Notes: generated from the sequence alone by a model not told the origin. Positions 25,964 through 35,130 are shown, counted from the stretch's first letter. The stretch: 64,000 bases of DNA from JADGNZ01 sp963715895 (GCA_963715895.1 OY970284.1:5084001-5148000), one strand, 5' to 3'. A program made the numbers and translations.

Positions 25964-28051
25964 TTACCAGACCCGCACGCGCGCCGAGGGCTCGAGGTAA
26001 AGCCTCTGGCCGGAGCGGACGTCGAAGGCTGCGTACCATGCATCGAGATTGCGGACCGTGTCGGCGCGGAAGTCTTCCGGCGCGTGGTCGCTGGTGGCGA
26101 TCTGCTTTCGGTTTGCCTCCTCGCTGATCTTCCGCCGCTGGGTCTGCGCGTAGGCGATGAAGAACTCCCGGTCCTGCGCGCGCACGTAGTCCCTATCGGT
26201 CACCCGGCTGCCGAGCGTCTTGCGGTAGGCGTCGAAGGCGGCAGCGAGGCCGCCGAGGTCGGCGATGTTCTCGGTGAGCGTCAGCTTGCCGTTGATCGAG
26301 AGGCCGGGGAGCGGCTGGTATGCGGAGAACTGATCGACCAGCGGCTGCGTGAGCGCCTGAAAGTGCTGCATATCCTCCGGGGTCCACCAGTGGAACAGCC
26401 GGTGCCCGGTGTCGTAGTCGGCGCCGAGCACGTCGATGTAGTGCGTGAGATCGTGTCCGATGAGCGCCCCGACGGAACCGTAGGCCGCGGCGTCGGATGA
26501 GGCGTGATCGTATTTGGGAGGCTCGAGCAACGCGGCCGCCATGACGTAGGCGTTCTGCTGGAACACCAGCACCGCACCGACTTTCTGCGGCGCGATGTAC
26601 CAGTACTTCAGGTTCACAGGCTGGCCAATACGGCCCACGGCCTTGCGGTAGTTGCGTTCCGAGACGCGTTGTACGTTGCCGAGCGCGTCGGCCGGATCCA
26701 CGGTCAGCGACGAATCGTCCTGCCACTGATCGGGGTACCCGAGCCCCACGTACAGCGTGCGCAGCTTGATCAGCGCGCTGGCCTTGGTTGTCGGCGACAT
26801 CCAGGTAGCAGCCTCGACCCGTTTGATGAGCGCCGCCCGGACGTTGTCGGAGATTCGCTCCAGGCGCGCCTTCTGCGCGGCGGGGAAATAGCGCTCGACG
26901 TACATCCTCCCGAGCGCGTCGCCCATGGCCGATTGCGTGGCGGCGAGCGCGCGCTCGTCACGGGTGGGCCGTGGTCCCTTCATCGCCATCGCCTCTTCGG
27001 CGAATGCGCGCGGCAGCACGTCGGCGTAATCGTGGATGGCGTGGAAACGCAGGTAATCCTTCCAGGTGCCCAGCGGCTGCGACGCGACCAGCGCCGCCAG
27101 CCCGGTCACGGCCGTCGGCTGCCATGCCACCAGCTCTCCCTGTTTTGCCAGTCCCGCGGCGTCGAAGAAGACGTTCCAGTCCATCCCGGGGGCGCGCTGG
27201 ACGAAGTCGGACCGCGTCCAGACGTTATCGGCGTTGTGGTCGGCTCCCGAGGCTTCGGCCGTAGCGTGGGTTTGCGCGATCGCGGTCTCCAACGCCAGCA
27301 CGGCGGTGGCGCGTTCGTCTGCGCGGTCGAAGCCGGCGAACGTGAGCATCTTCGCGATATATGCGCGGTACCGTGCGCGAAGAGTCTCCTTCTCCGGGCC
27401 TGCGCTGAGATAGTCCTCTCGGTTCGGCAAGCCCAGCCCCCCCTGCACCAGGAATGCGACATTGGTCTTCTCTCCGTGAATGCTCTGCTCGACGGAGAGA
27501 CCGAGCACGCTGGCGGAGTTGTAGATGCCGAATCCCATCAGATCGACGTCGGCGCGCATCCCGCGGCCCAACAGGCGCGTGAGCTCCGCTTTGTCCGAAA
27601 CCTTCTCGACGCCATCGAGCATAGGTTTGAGCGAGGTGAGACCCCTGGCCTCGATGGCAGCTTCGTTCAAATAGCCTGTGCGGAAGTCCGCGACCTTGCG
27701 CGCCGCCGAGGAGGCTCGCACCGCGCCGGCGGTATCGAGCAGCGCCGCGATGCGTTGGCGGGCCTGGGCCTCGAGCTCGTCGCGGGCTCCCCAGCGCGGG
27801 TTGCCAGCCGGGATCGTGGTGGCCTTGAGCCAGGCGCCGTTGGCGTAGGCGAAGAAATCGTCGCCGGGAGTGATGCTGGCGTCCACCGTGCTCTCGAGCG
27901 GCGACGGTCTCCCGTCCGCCGCCTGTGCAGCGGATGAAGAGACGAGCCACCACGAGAGTGCCGCCGCCATGAGGATCGGCAACGCCAGGGCGAGAAGGTG
28001 GCCACCGGGCCGGCTACGAGGAAGCTTGTTTTGGAATGCGTCAAAGTCCAT
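25964..28051 (-). CDS. M13 family (neprilysin-like) metallopeptidase with HDxxH motif
   Basis: The 695-residue protein has an N-terminal membrane anchor or signal (HLLALALPILMAAALSWWLV), the M13 N-terminal domain (FFAYANGAWLKAT) and the C-terminal catalytic domain ending in the typical terminal W. The zinc motif reads HDLTH (533-537) instead of HExxH: the general-base Glu is Asp. The third ligand Glu594 in ENIADLGG is intact. Members cleave peptides in the periplasm. The Glu-to-Asp change strongly lowers activity in neprilysin, so this enzyme may be weak or specialised. An upstream ATG at 28108 would add 19 Arg-rich residues. Confidence 0.9.
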   Translation of the reverse strand: MDFDAFQNKLPRSRPGGHLLALALPILMAAALSWWLVSSSAAQAADGRPSPLESTVDASITPGDDFFAYANGAWLKATTIPAGNPRWGARDELEAQARQRIAALLDTAGAVRASSAARKVADFRTGYLNEAAIEARGLTSLKPMLDGVEKVSDKAELTRLLGRGMRADVDLMGFGIYNSASVLGLSVEQSIHGEKTNVAFLVQGGLGLPNREDYLSAGPEKETLRARYRAYIAKMLTFAGFDRADERATAVLALETAIAQTHATAEASGADHNADNVWTRSDFVQRAPGMDWNVFFDAAGLAKQGELVAWQPTAVTGLAALVASQPLGTWKDYLRFHAIHDYADVLPRAFAEEAMAMKGPRPTRDERALAATQSAMGDALGRMYVERYFPAAQKARLERISDNVRAALIKRVEAATWMSPTTKASALIKLRTLYVGLGYPDQWQDDSSLTVDPADALGNVQRVSERNYRKAVGRIGQPVNLKYWYIAPQKVGAVLVFQQNAYVMAAALLEPPKYDHASSDAAAYGSVGALIGHDLTHYIDVLGADYDTGHRLFHWWTPEDMQHFQALTQPLVDQFSAYQPLPGLSINGKLTLTENIADLGGLAAAFDAYRKTLGSRVTDRDYVRAQDREFFIAYAQTQRRKISEEANRKQIATSDHAPEDFRADTVRNLDAWYAAFDVRSGQRLYLEPSARVRVW

Positions 28052-28125
28052 GCGGCGAAGGTACCGGCGGCCCGCTGTCGTGTCGCGGCGCAAGGCGACA
28101 TCTTTCAATCACTTTCGGACAATGA

Positions 28126-28164
28126 GTGGATTAGTGATTAGTAGATACGAATCACTAATCTACT
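28126..28164. repeat. inverted repeat in the divergent promoter region
   Basis: GTGGATTAGTGATT (28126-28139) and AATCACTAATCTAC (28151-28164) pair with one mismatch around a short centre. The sequence is AT-rich compared with its surroundings and sits between the divergent M13 peptidase and AraC genes, so it could be a regulator site or a small dispersed repeat. Confidence 0.45.
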
Positions 28165-28221
28165 GGCTTGGGACGCCAGAGGCGCTAGACAACTCTGCTG
28201 CGAGGTGGGACGATCGCGCCG

Positions 28222-28671
28222 ATGACCGTCAGGCCCGCCCCAGAGCAACACCTGCGGGATCTCGCGCGGCTGCGACGCGTTCGCGACCGGATCGATCGGG
28301 AGTACGCGCAGCCGCTGGACGTCGAGGCGCTCGCCTGCGGCGTGAACATGTCGGCCGGGCACCTCAGCCGTCAGTTCCGGCTGGCCTACGGCGAGTCGCC
28401 GTACGCCTATCTGATGACGCGGCGCATCGAGCGCGCGATGGCGCTGCTGCGCCGTGGCGACCTCAGCGTAACCGAGGTCTGCTTCGAGGTCGGCTGCTCG
28501 TCGCTGGGGACCTTCAGCACTCGCTTCACCGAGCTGGTCGGCGTACCTCCCAGCGTCTATCGGCGTGAGGCGGCGCAGGCAACGGAGGGGATGCCGTCCT
28601 GCGTGGCGAAACAGGTGACCCGACCGATCAGGAATCGAGAAGCGCCGGCTCCCGACCCGCCCCTATATTGA
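28222..28671 (+). CDS. AraC-family transcriptional regulator, DNA-binding domain only
   Basis: The 149 residues are essentially one AraC/XylS DNA-binding domain with two helix-turn-helix units: LDVEALACGVNMSAGHLSRQ then RIERAMALLRRGDLSVTEVC and the classic GCSSLGTFSTRFTELVGVPP. There is no N-terminal ligand domain, as in short AraC proteins like SoxS or MarA. The TGA stop overlaps a possible TTG start of the next gene, a glyoxalase-like protein; such AraC/VOC pairs are common in actinobacteria and other soil bacteria and the regulator probably controls its partner. Confidence 0.9.
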   Translation: MTVRPAPEQHLRDLARLRRVRDRIDREYAQPLDVEALACGVNMSAGHLSRQFRLAYGESPYAYLMTRRIERAMALLRRGDLSVTEVCFEVGCSSLGTFSTRFTELVGVPPSVYRREAAQATEGMPSCVAKQVTRPIRNREAPAPDPPLY

Positions 28672-28676
28672 TCGGC

Positions 28677-29087
28677 ATGAACATCAACATTCACGCAAGC
28701 TTCCTCCCCCACACCGATCCCGACGTCTCCCTCGCCTTCTACCGCGACACACTCGGCTTCGAGGTTCGCGCTGACGTCGGATACGGCGGGATGCGCTGGA
28801 TCACCGTCGGCCCCGCCGGCCAGCCCGGCACATCCATCGTCCTGTATCCGCCGTTCGCCACCCCTGGCATCACCGACGACGAGCGCCGCGTCATCGCCGA
28901 GATGATGGCCAAGGGGACCTTTGCCGTCATCCTCCTGGCGACCACAGACCTCGAGGGCACATTCGAGCGGCTGCAAGCCAGCGACGCCGAGGTCGTCCAG
29001 GAGCCGACCGATCAGCCGTACGGCGTTCGCGACTGCGCCGTCCGCGATCCCGCGGGCAACCTGGTCCGCATCCAGAAATTGGGCTGA
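28677..29087 (+). CDS. VOC family (glyoxalase/bleomycin resistance-like) protein
   Basis: The 136 residues form two beta-alpha-beta modules: DPDVSLAFYRDTLGFEVRAD in the first and LEGTFERLQASDAEVVQEP with VRDPAGNLVRIQKLG in the second. The sequence shows His at HASFL and a Glu/Gln-type metal end that fits VOC enzymes, but ligands are not certain. These proteins act as metal-dependent lyases or dioxygenases, or bind antibiotics. It is cotranscribed with the AraC regulator; ATG 28677 is preferred over TTG 28668. Confidence 0.85.
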   Translation: MNINIHASFLPHTDPDVSLAFYRDTLGFEVRADVGYGGMRWITVGPAGQPGTSIVLYPPFATPGITDDERRVIAEMMAKGTFAVILLATTDLEGTFERLQASDAEVVQEPTDQPYGVRDCAVRDPAGNLVRIQKLG

Positions 29088-29154
29088 AGATTCACCGTGC
29101 ACGGGACTGGCTGGCCGTCGATGCGGCATACTGTAATGCGCTGGCCCTTTCCAC

Positions 29155-30204
29155 ATGAACACCCGCGCCCAGCTCATCGACGTCCTCTTCGTCATCGTGC
29201 CGCATTCGCTGCTGCTCGACATCGCCGGGCCGGCGGAAGCCTTTCGTCTCGCCAACCAGCACCGGGAACTTCGCGGACTGCCACCGCGCTTTCGTCTTCG
29301 CTTCGCGGGGCCGGAGGCGACTCTGCCGACGTCGGTCGGACTGGCGCTCGGCGACCTTCTTCCGTTGCCGGACGAGCTCAGCGCGCCGACTTGGGTGGTG
29401 GTGGTCGGTCAACCGACGGCTCACGTAACGAACGTGACACCGGAGATCGCGGTCACCGCGCAATGGCTGCGCGAGCGGCTGCATGACGCGCTCCGTGACC
29501 CCGATATGCCTCATCGTCTGGTGACGATCTGCTCGGGCACCCTGCTGGCCGCGCGGGCGGGCCTGCTCGGCACGCGAAGCTGCACCACCCACCACGAGCT
29601 GTTGCAGATGCTTCGGACCCTGGCGCCGCGGGCAGAGGTCATCGACAATCGGGTCTTCGTGGTGGACGGTCCGATCGCGTCGAGCGCGGGCATCACGGCG
29701 GGGATCGACGTGGCGCTGCATCTCATCGCCGAGGAGTGCGGTGAGGCGCTCGCGGCCATCGTCGCCGAGGACATGGTGGTGTACCTGCGGCGCTCTCCGC
29801 GCGACACCGAGCTCTCGCCATTCCACATGCACCGCCGCCACCTCCACCCGACCGTGCACCGGGTACAGGACGCCATCGTGTCCGAGCCGCAGCGCGACTG
29901 GGACATGGCCTCTCTGGCCGACGTCGGCCACGCCGCCGAGCGTCACCTGTTGCGGCTCTTCATCGACAACGCCGGCATCTCGCCGTTGCACTACCTCCGT
30001 TTGATCCGCCTGGAGCGCGCCCGTCAGTCGCTGGAATACGGCGCCACCGTCACGCGCGCCGCCGCCGTCGCCGGCTTCGGCTCCGACGTACAACTGCGCC
30101 GCGCCTGGAGCCGCCAATGGGGCGGCTCACCTCGCGATGCGGCGAGGGCGGCGGGGGCCGGGGCTGCGGCACCGCGCGCGACACGGTCTCGAGCGAGGCG
30201 GTGA
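29155..30204 (+). CDS. GlxA-type regulator (DJ-1/PfpI domain plus AraC domain)
   Basis: The 349-residue protein joins a DJ-1/PfpI-like N-terminal domain (about 10-200, with the nucleophile-elbow motif TICSGTLLAA) and a C-terminal AraC DNA-binding domain (about 230-330, DWDMASLADVGHAAERHLLR, then GATVTRAAAVAGFGSDVQLR). Such regulators bind a small metabolite or act without catalysis, and activate nearby genes. The start MNTRAQLIDVLFVIVPHSLL fits the family. No clear target is next to it: downstream lies a convergent membrane gene, upstream the VOC gene. Confidence 0.9.
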   Translation: MNTRAQLIDVLFVIVPHSLLLDIAGPAEAFRLANQHRELRGLPPRFRLRFAGPEATLPTSVGLALGDLLPLPDELSAPTWVVVVGQPTAHVTNVTPEIAVTAQWLRERLHDALRDPDMPHRLVTICSGTLLAARAGLLGTRSCTTHHELLQMLRTLAPRAEVIDNRVFVVDGPIASSAGITAGIDVALHLIAEECGEALAAIVAEDMVVYLRRSPRDTELSPFHMHRRHLHPTVHRVQDAIVSEPQRDWDMASLADVGHAAERHLLRLFIDNAGISPLHYLRLIRLERARQSLEYGATVTRAAAVAGFGSDVQLRRAWSRQWGGSPRDAARAAGAGAAAPRATRSRARR

Positions 30205-30948
30205 TCACCGTCGGTTTTCAAGACGGCGACACTGCCACCACGGGATGCTGTTGTCGATCGCCCATGTAAACCAGAGAGTGCCTCCAACTCCCAGGATGAT
30301 GAGCAAGAGACAGGAGACGTAGTAGAGCTGAACCTCGTCCCGCATCATGAACCGTAGTACCCAGGCTCCAACTAGGAAGACGGCAACGACCGCGATGATC
30401 TTCGATCGACGACTGATCTGTGACCAGGCAATCGCGGAAGCGACGGAAAGAATCAGGAAACACATCGCCGCGATCCGAACGTCTCCTCTGCCCATGCTGT
30501 CGCCGGTTCCTAGAAAAAACGCAATTGAGACCGCGTAGATCAGCAGGCCGATGATGATTCGTTTGAACCGGAGAAGGTTTCGCCGGGCGACTGCCAGGAA
30601 AATGTTCGGAATGTACATCAGGACGAAGTACGTCGGAATCGCGATCCGCATCTGAAGCCGGAACATCCCGCCGGCCGGGCAGAAGTCACACCATGAGTTG
30701 TGATCGTTGAAGACGAGTTCCATGCCTCGGATCGGATAGAGCAGTTCACCTGAGAGAGCGACCGGGAAATCGAGTATCCGAACGAACGCGATGATGGCAT
30801 TGCGGGAAAGAGGCAGCCGGTCGAACGGAGTAGTAGCGAGCCACCAAACCAGCAGGCTGATGAGTATTGCGATGACAAGCCTGATGACGAAGCCGATGGA
30901 GACCCTACGCGGGTGAAACATGAGAAAGACAAGATAAACCCTAATCAT
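30205..30948 (-). CDS. integral membrane protein of unknown function
   Basis: The 247 residues have six or so hydrophobic helices (FVIRLVIAILISLLVWWLAT, YFVLMYIPNIFLAVA, IIIGLLIYAVSIAFFLG, MCFLILSVASAIAWS, IIAVVAVFLVGAWVLRF, YYVSCLLLIILGVGGTLWF). The first loop has a Cys pair (WCDFCPAG) that could bind metal or form a disulphide. Codon use is less GC-rich than in the neighbours. The stop abuts the stop of the convergent GlxA-type gene. I do not recognise the family. Confidence 0.65.
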   Translation of the reverse strand: MIRVYLVFLMFHPRRVSIGFVIRLVIAILISLLVWWLATTPFDRLPLSRNAIIAFVRILDFPVALSGELLYPIRGMELVFNDHNSWCDFCPAGGMFRLQMRIAIPTYFVLMYIPNIFLAVARRNLLRFKRIIIGLLIYAVSIAFFLGTGDSMGRGDVRIAAMCFLILSVASAIAWSQISRRSKIIAVVAVFLVGAWVLRFMMRDEVQLYYVSCLLLIILGVGGTLWFTWAIDNSIPWWQCRRLENRR

Positions 30949-31067
30949 TCAAGGCACTGCTCCCGTCGCGTTCTCTCGCATTCGCGGTGAACCGTTACGC
31001 CTGTTGCCGCGTTGTCACTCCGGTCAGCGATCAGGTTGTGTTCTCCTACCCGTTTCGGGAGAGAGCA

Positions 31068-31916
31068 ATGAAGAGACTGATCCTTCTGGCCGTTCTGGTC
31101 GTGACCCTGCCCGTGGCCGCGCAGGAAACGAAGATCCACTGGTTCGGGCATTCCGCCTTTTCGATCACTACTCCCAAGGGCAACGTCCTTCTGATCGATC
31201 CGTGGATCAGGAATCCTTCGAATCCTGACGCGAAAGACGGCAAGGATCCGTTGACGAGCATTACCAGGGCCGACTACATCCTCCTCACGCATGGACACCG
31301 CGATCACGTCGGCGATGCAGTCGAGATCGCGAAAAAAACGCAGGCTGTCCTAATCTGTAACCCGGAGCTGGCCGGCAATCTGGTCAAGCTTGCCGGCTTC
31401 CCTAAAAAACAGGCCGAGACCGACGCCATCATGGGAATCGGCGGCGAGATCGAGATCGCCGGCGGCGAGGTGACCGTGGCCATGACCTCGGCCGTTCATT
31501 CGAGCAGCGTCTTCAACCCCAACGCCGGCGCCAACGAGGCCGAGCGGGCCTATGGCGGCGATGCCGCCGGCTTCGTCGTGATCATCAAGAACGGACCGAC
31601 GATCTATCACAGCGGTGACACCGCCTATTTCAAGGACATGGAGACGATCGGCGAGACCTACTCGATCGACCTGGCCCTTCTCAATATCGGCGGGCATTAC
31701 GGGATGGAGCCGAAGATGGCCGCGAGAGCCGCGCAATCCGTCCGCGCCAAGCTGGCCGTGCCCCATCACTTCGCCACCTTCCCGGGAATCGCTCCAAACT
31801 CCGATGTCTTCGCCGCCGAGCTGAAGAAGTTGAAGATCAATTTCCACGAGATGAAACCCGGCGAGACGCTCACGTTCCGCGGCAAGCAGTTGCTGGCACC
31901 GATGAAGAGGAAGTGA
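31068..31916 (+). CDS. exported metallo-beta-lactamase fold hydrolase, UPF0173-like
   Basis: The ATG at 31068 is preceded by a GGGAGAGAG site and followed by a signal peptide (MKRLILLAVLVVTLPVAA), giving 282 residues. The metal motif is THGHRDH (74-80), with later ligands in SAVHSS and HSGDTAYF and the terminal PHHFATFPG. The start of the fold, IHWFGHSAFSI, is typical of UPF0173/UlaG-like hydrolases. It probably acts in the periplasm on an unknown ester or phosphodiester. Confidence 0.88.
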   Translation: MKRLILLAVLVVTLPVAAQETKIHWFGHSAFSITTPKGNVLLIDPWIRNPSNPDAKDGKDPLTSITRADYILLTHGHRDHVGDAVEIAKKTQAVLICNPELAGNLVKLAGFPKKQAETDAIMGIGGEIEIAGGEVTVAMTSAVHSSSVFNPNAGANEAERAYGGDAAGFVVIIKNGPTIYHSGDTAYFKDMETIGETYSIDLALLNIGGHYGMEPKMAARAAQSVRAKLAVPHHFATFPGIAPNSDVFAAELKKLKINFHEMKPGETLTFRGKQLLAPMKRK

Positions 31917-31958
31917 GACGACTTGATCTCAGGAAGGAGTAGCGCGAAGCGCATCACT

Positions 31959-32076
31959 CGGAGCGCTGGCGTCTCGCCGGTTGGCTCGGGGGCGTCTCGC
32001 CCCCGTGCGCGTCTCACGCCGATGTGACCTAAATCGCCCCAGCGCCCCGACTGGAAGGCGAGACGCCAGCGCTCCG
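31959..32076. repeat. inverted dispersed repeat CGGAGCGCTGGCGTCTCGCC
   Basis: The 20-base sequence is present at 31959-31978 and inverted at 32057-32076, and a third copy lies at 42954-42973. Between the two arms a shorter hairpin GGGGGCGTCTCGCCCCC is visible. The segment 31917-32159 holds no gene. Confidence 0.75.
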
Positions 32077-32159
32077 GCGAAAAGCAGGCTTCGCCGGTTC
32101 GCTGCACGTTACACGATCGATACAAAAAGGGCCTCGGCGCCCGCTCTAAGATTGCGGGC

Positions 32160-33215
32160 ATGAAGAACATTGCGATCGGAACCGCCCTCTTTCTTGCCGC
32201 GCTAACCGCCGCCGGGCAGTCGGCGATCAGACTGCCGGAGCCGAGTCCTGCTGCCACCGTTGGCCAGACTATCGGTGTCACCGACGTCACGATTACCTAT
32301 CACCGCCCCACGGTGAATAAGCGAAAGATCTGGAACGGCCTCGTGCCGTACGGCTCCCCGTGGCGCGCCGGGGCGAATGAGAACACGACGATCTCGTTCT
32401 CCACGCCTGTAAAGGTCGAAGGACAGCTGCTGCCCGCCGGAACCTACGCCCTGTATGCCATTCCGGCGGCGTCGCAGTGGACGATGATCTTCAGCAGGTT
32501 CACCGGCGACTGGGGTGTATACAACTACGACCCAGCCGAGGACGTCCTGCGCGTGACCGTGACGCCGCAGACGTCGACCGATTCCGAGGAGCGGCTCACC
32601 TATAGGTTCGACGATGTGACAAACAGCTCGGCGATCGCGTCATTACGGTGGGAAACGCTGCGCGTTCCGATCAGGATCGAAGTCGATCTCAAGGCCACCA
32701 TCCGCGCTTCGATCAGCGATTCGCTACGCGGCGGAAAGCACTGGGATCCGAATGCGTGGGCTGCCGCGGCGCGCTGGGAGCTGCGCAACGGCGACCCCGA
32801 CACCGCGTTGACATACGCCGATCACTCCCTCGCGCTCGGTACGACATTCGGCGGGCTGCGCACGAAGGCGGCGGTGCTCGAGAAGAAGGGCGATGCCAAA
32901 GGGGCCGCGGAGTTTCGCGATCGCGCGGCGTCGATCGCCACCGAGGCGGAGACGATCGCATTCGGATACAACGCCCCGCTGAGCGCAAAGAAATACGACG
33001 AGTCGATCAGCTACCTGATCAACTACGCCGCCGCGCATCCCTCCAGCCGGGAGCTTTGGCGCGTCTACACCGGCCTCGGCGAGACGTATGCAGCGAAGGG
33101 CGATCCGGCAAAGGCGAAGGAGTATTTCGACAAGGCCATGGCCACGGCTCACGACACCGCCGAGAAAACGGAGGTATGGGACTCGATCAATACCGCTGCG
33201 GCAGAGGCGAAGTAA
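32160..33215 (+). CDS. exported DUF2911 protein with C-terminal TPR
   Basis: The 351-residue product has a signal peptide (MKNIAIGTALFLAALTAAGQ). The DUF2911 domain covers about 25-165 (VTDVTITYHRPTVNKRKIW, GSPWRAGANENTTISFSTPV, LPAGTYALYAIP) and TPR-like helices follow (WAAAARWELRNGDPDTALTY, GLGETYAAKGDPAKAKEYFD). DUF2911 proteins are common in Bacteroidota and Acidobacteriota; the domain has no known activity. It is monocistronic here. Confidence 0.9.
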   Translation: MKNIAIGTALFLAALTAAGQSAIRLPEPSPAATVGQTIGVTDVTITYHRPTVNKRKIWNGLVPYGSPWRAGANENTTISFSTPVKVEGQLLPAGTYALYAIPAASQWTMIFSRFTGDWGVYNYDPAEDVLRVTVTPQTSTDSEERLTYRFDDVTNSSAIASLRWETLRVPIRIEVDLKATIRASISDSLRGGKHWDPNAWAAAARWELRNGDPDTALTYADHSLALGTTFGGLRTKAAVLEKKGDAKGAAEFRDRAASIATEAETIAFGYNAPLSAKKYDESISYLINYAAAHPSSRELWRVYTGLGETYAAKGDPAKAKEYFDKAMATAHDTAEKTEVWDSINTAAAEAK

Positions 33216-33392
33216 GCCCTCGGCGGACGAGCTCCGCCTCATCACCGCGTCAGAACTGAATCCCATTCGGCTGCGTGAGAACGTGACGATTGGCGATGCC
33301 GCCTTTCAAAGACTTGAAATGCTTTTGGGTGCGGCGACACTATGGAGTAGGGATTTGGTTCGCTGATGACACTCCTTGACGAAGGACAGACC

Positions 33393-34358
33393 ATGACGTC
33401 GCCGAAGCCGCTTCCGCCATTCAAGCCGAGGCGGTTCACATACCACGCCGCGTTCTCGTACTCCTCGACGAACGAGCGCTATGTCAGTCGTGTGCTAGCT
33501 GCGCTGCTTCCGAAGGGAATCAAGATCTTCGACTACAAGACCGAGGAAGGGAACATCGCTGTAGCGGGCCACACGATAGAGTATCTCGAGCATATCTATG
33601 AATACGAGGCGATGTTGGTCTTCGCCTTCCTCTCGAAAGCGTACGCCGATAGCGATTTTACGAAAGACGAGTGGGAGGCTGCGAGCCGCGCCACGAAGCG
33701 CAAGCCCAGATACCTCATCCCGGTACTTTTTGACGAAACGCTTGAAGAAACGGGGATGTCCGTGTCGAGCATCTGCCTCGGCGGAAAACTTTCGGCTGAG
33801 GAGCTGGCCGTTCGGATCGAAGGCGCAATCCGCCTTCCGCCGCCGAAGCCGTGGTGGTTCTACCTGTCGACGGAGATGAAAGCCGCCACGGCCGCCGCGC
33901 TGTTCGCGCTGATCGTCGCCCTCATCCTGATCCAACCCTCCCGGACAAAGATCCTGTCCGCCGATGCGAACGCGCAGGCGATCACCGCCCACATCGCGAA
34001 TATCGGACCGAAAAGCGCTACAGTCGTCGGACAGCGGCTGAAGTTCGGCGCGCTCCCGATCGAGGACGCGGAACTGGGTATCGACAACACGAGGATCGCT
34101 CCCGGCGTGCACGATGTGACACTGACCACAATGGAGATCCTGACCAAATGCAACGACGATGGCATCCGCCCGAACAAACACAAGGTCGAGGGACTCCTCG
34201 ATCAGCAGCCCGCCAAGCTCGTCACGCTCGAAGTCGATATCCAGGAGTCCAACGACGCTCCCGGCCGATCGACGCGGCAGGTCGTGATGTTGCCAGCCGC
34301 GCGTCTCAAACCTCTCGTCGAAAGGTTGGTATCGGGCCGTGATACGCAATGTCCATAA
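33393..34358 (+). CDS. membrane-anchored TIR-domain protein
   Basis: The start ATG 33393 has an AAGGA site 6 bases before it; ATG 33366 is possible. Residues 15-150 form a TIR domain: YHAAFSYSSTNERYV (box 1), KGIKIFDYKTEEG and LSKAYADSDFTKDEWEAA, where Glu93 sits at the position of the catalytic glutamate of TIR NADases. One transmembrane helix follows (163-181), then about 140 residues that would lie outside. Such TIR proteins can hydrolyse NAD or make signal nucleotides; here activity is not proven. The 3' end overlaps the next gene by 20 bases. A bacterial TIR with an external domain would couple an outside signal to a cytoplasmic enzyme. Confidence 0.8.
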   Translation: MTSPKPLPPFKPRRFTYHAAFSYSSTNERYVSRVLAALLPKGIKIFDYKTEEGNIAVAGHTIEYLEHIYEYEAMLVFAFLSKAYADSDFTKDEWEAASRATKRKPRYLIPVLFDETLEETGMSVSSICLGGKLSAEELAVRIEGAIRLPPPKPWWFYLSTEMKAATAAALFALIVALILIQPSRTKILSADANAQAITAHIANIGPKSATVVGQRLKFGALPIEDAELGIDNTRIAPGVHDVTLTTMEILTKCNDDGIRPNKHKVEGLLDQQPAKLVTLEVDIQESNDAPGRSTRQVVMLPAARLKPLVERLVSGRDTQCP

Positions 34359-35097
34359 GATTCTAGTCTGCGTTCTCCTCAGCGCGGCTGCGGTGCAGGC
34401 CGGGATCACGACTCCGAAAGTGTACGTGCTGGTCTCCGACGATTGTAAAGACTTGAAGGACGTATCCCTCATCATCAACGGCGACGAAGCGCACAAGATC
34501 AATCTCCTCCCCCCGGGAGCTTGCCACTGGACGATCAACCTCGGTGACGGCACGATCTCGACAAGCACAGCGACATTCAGTCTTCGCGCCGACTTAAAGC
34601 GTTCCGGATGCCAGCGGGCCGCTGCGGACAACGAGACGCGCTACGCCAACATTGAGTTCCATTGCTGCGCCAAGAAGGGCAAGTTCCGCAATGTGAGTGT
34701 GACGATCAAGCCGCCGATGCCAGCCAGCTATGTCCGCCGCGTGCGGCCGTTCCCGGACGATCGGGTTCCCGGGATCGACTGCCGCGAAAGCGCGCCGTTC
34801 GACGAAGGGCAAGGCGTGATCCCCAATACCCTATTCGATCTCGAGGATGTCTATCTCCAACTCGGGCCATACGACCGGAAACGGCAGGCGCCCGGCCTAC
34901 TGCACCTCAACGAAATCGTGTTCGAGGACGGCGTGCGCGTGCTGATGCGTGACGACGTGATCTATCGTCTGATGGTGAAGCGCGCAAGAGGGAAACTGCA
35001 GAGTGCGCCGACAACCTCGCCCAACGCCATCTCGCTCGACATCAAGAAGCTCACTGAACTGAAGTTCGAACGCGCCGAGTTCGAGGTGATCAAGTGA
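34339..35097 (+). CDS. exported cysteine-containing protein of unknown function
   Basis: The GTG start at 34339 lies inside the TIR gene, and the product (252 residues) begins with a signal peptide (VIRNVHKILVCVLLSAAAVQAG). The mature part contains several cysteines (DDCKDLKD, GACHW, SGCQRA, HCCAKKG, IDCRES) that may form disulphides in the periplasm, and several beta strands. I recognise no domain. Overlap with the TIR gene means coupled translation, so the protein is likely the partner of the TIR protein's external domain. Confidence 0.75.
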   Translation: MIRNVHKILVCVLLSAAAVQAGITTPKVYVLVSDDCKDLKDVSLIINGDEAHKINLLPPGACHWTINLGDGTISTSTATFSLRADLKRSGCQRAAADNETRYANIEFHCCAKKGKFRNVSVTIKPPMPASYVRRVRPFPDDRVPGIDCRESAPFDEGQGVIPNTLFDLEDVYLQLGPYDRKRQAPGLLHLNEIVFEDGVRVLMRDDVIYRLMVKRARGKLQSAPTTSPNAISLDIKKLTELKFERAEFEVIK

Positions 35098-35130
35098 TGC
35101 GACACCATCGCAGGTGAGAAAGGTGGACTC

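Noticed and set aside
26504..27937. 477-codon frame opposite the M13 peptidase
   Set aside because: Shadow without recognisable protein features.
31766..32290. 174-codon minus frame between the MBL and DUF2911 genes
   Set aside because: Runs over the inverted dispersed repeat; no ribosome site or domain.
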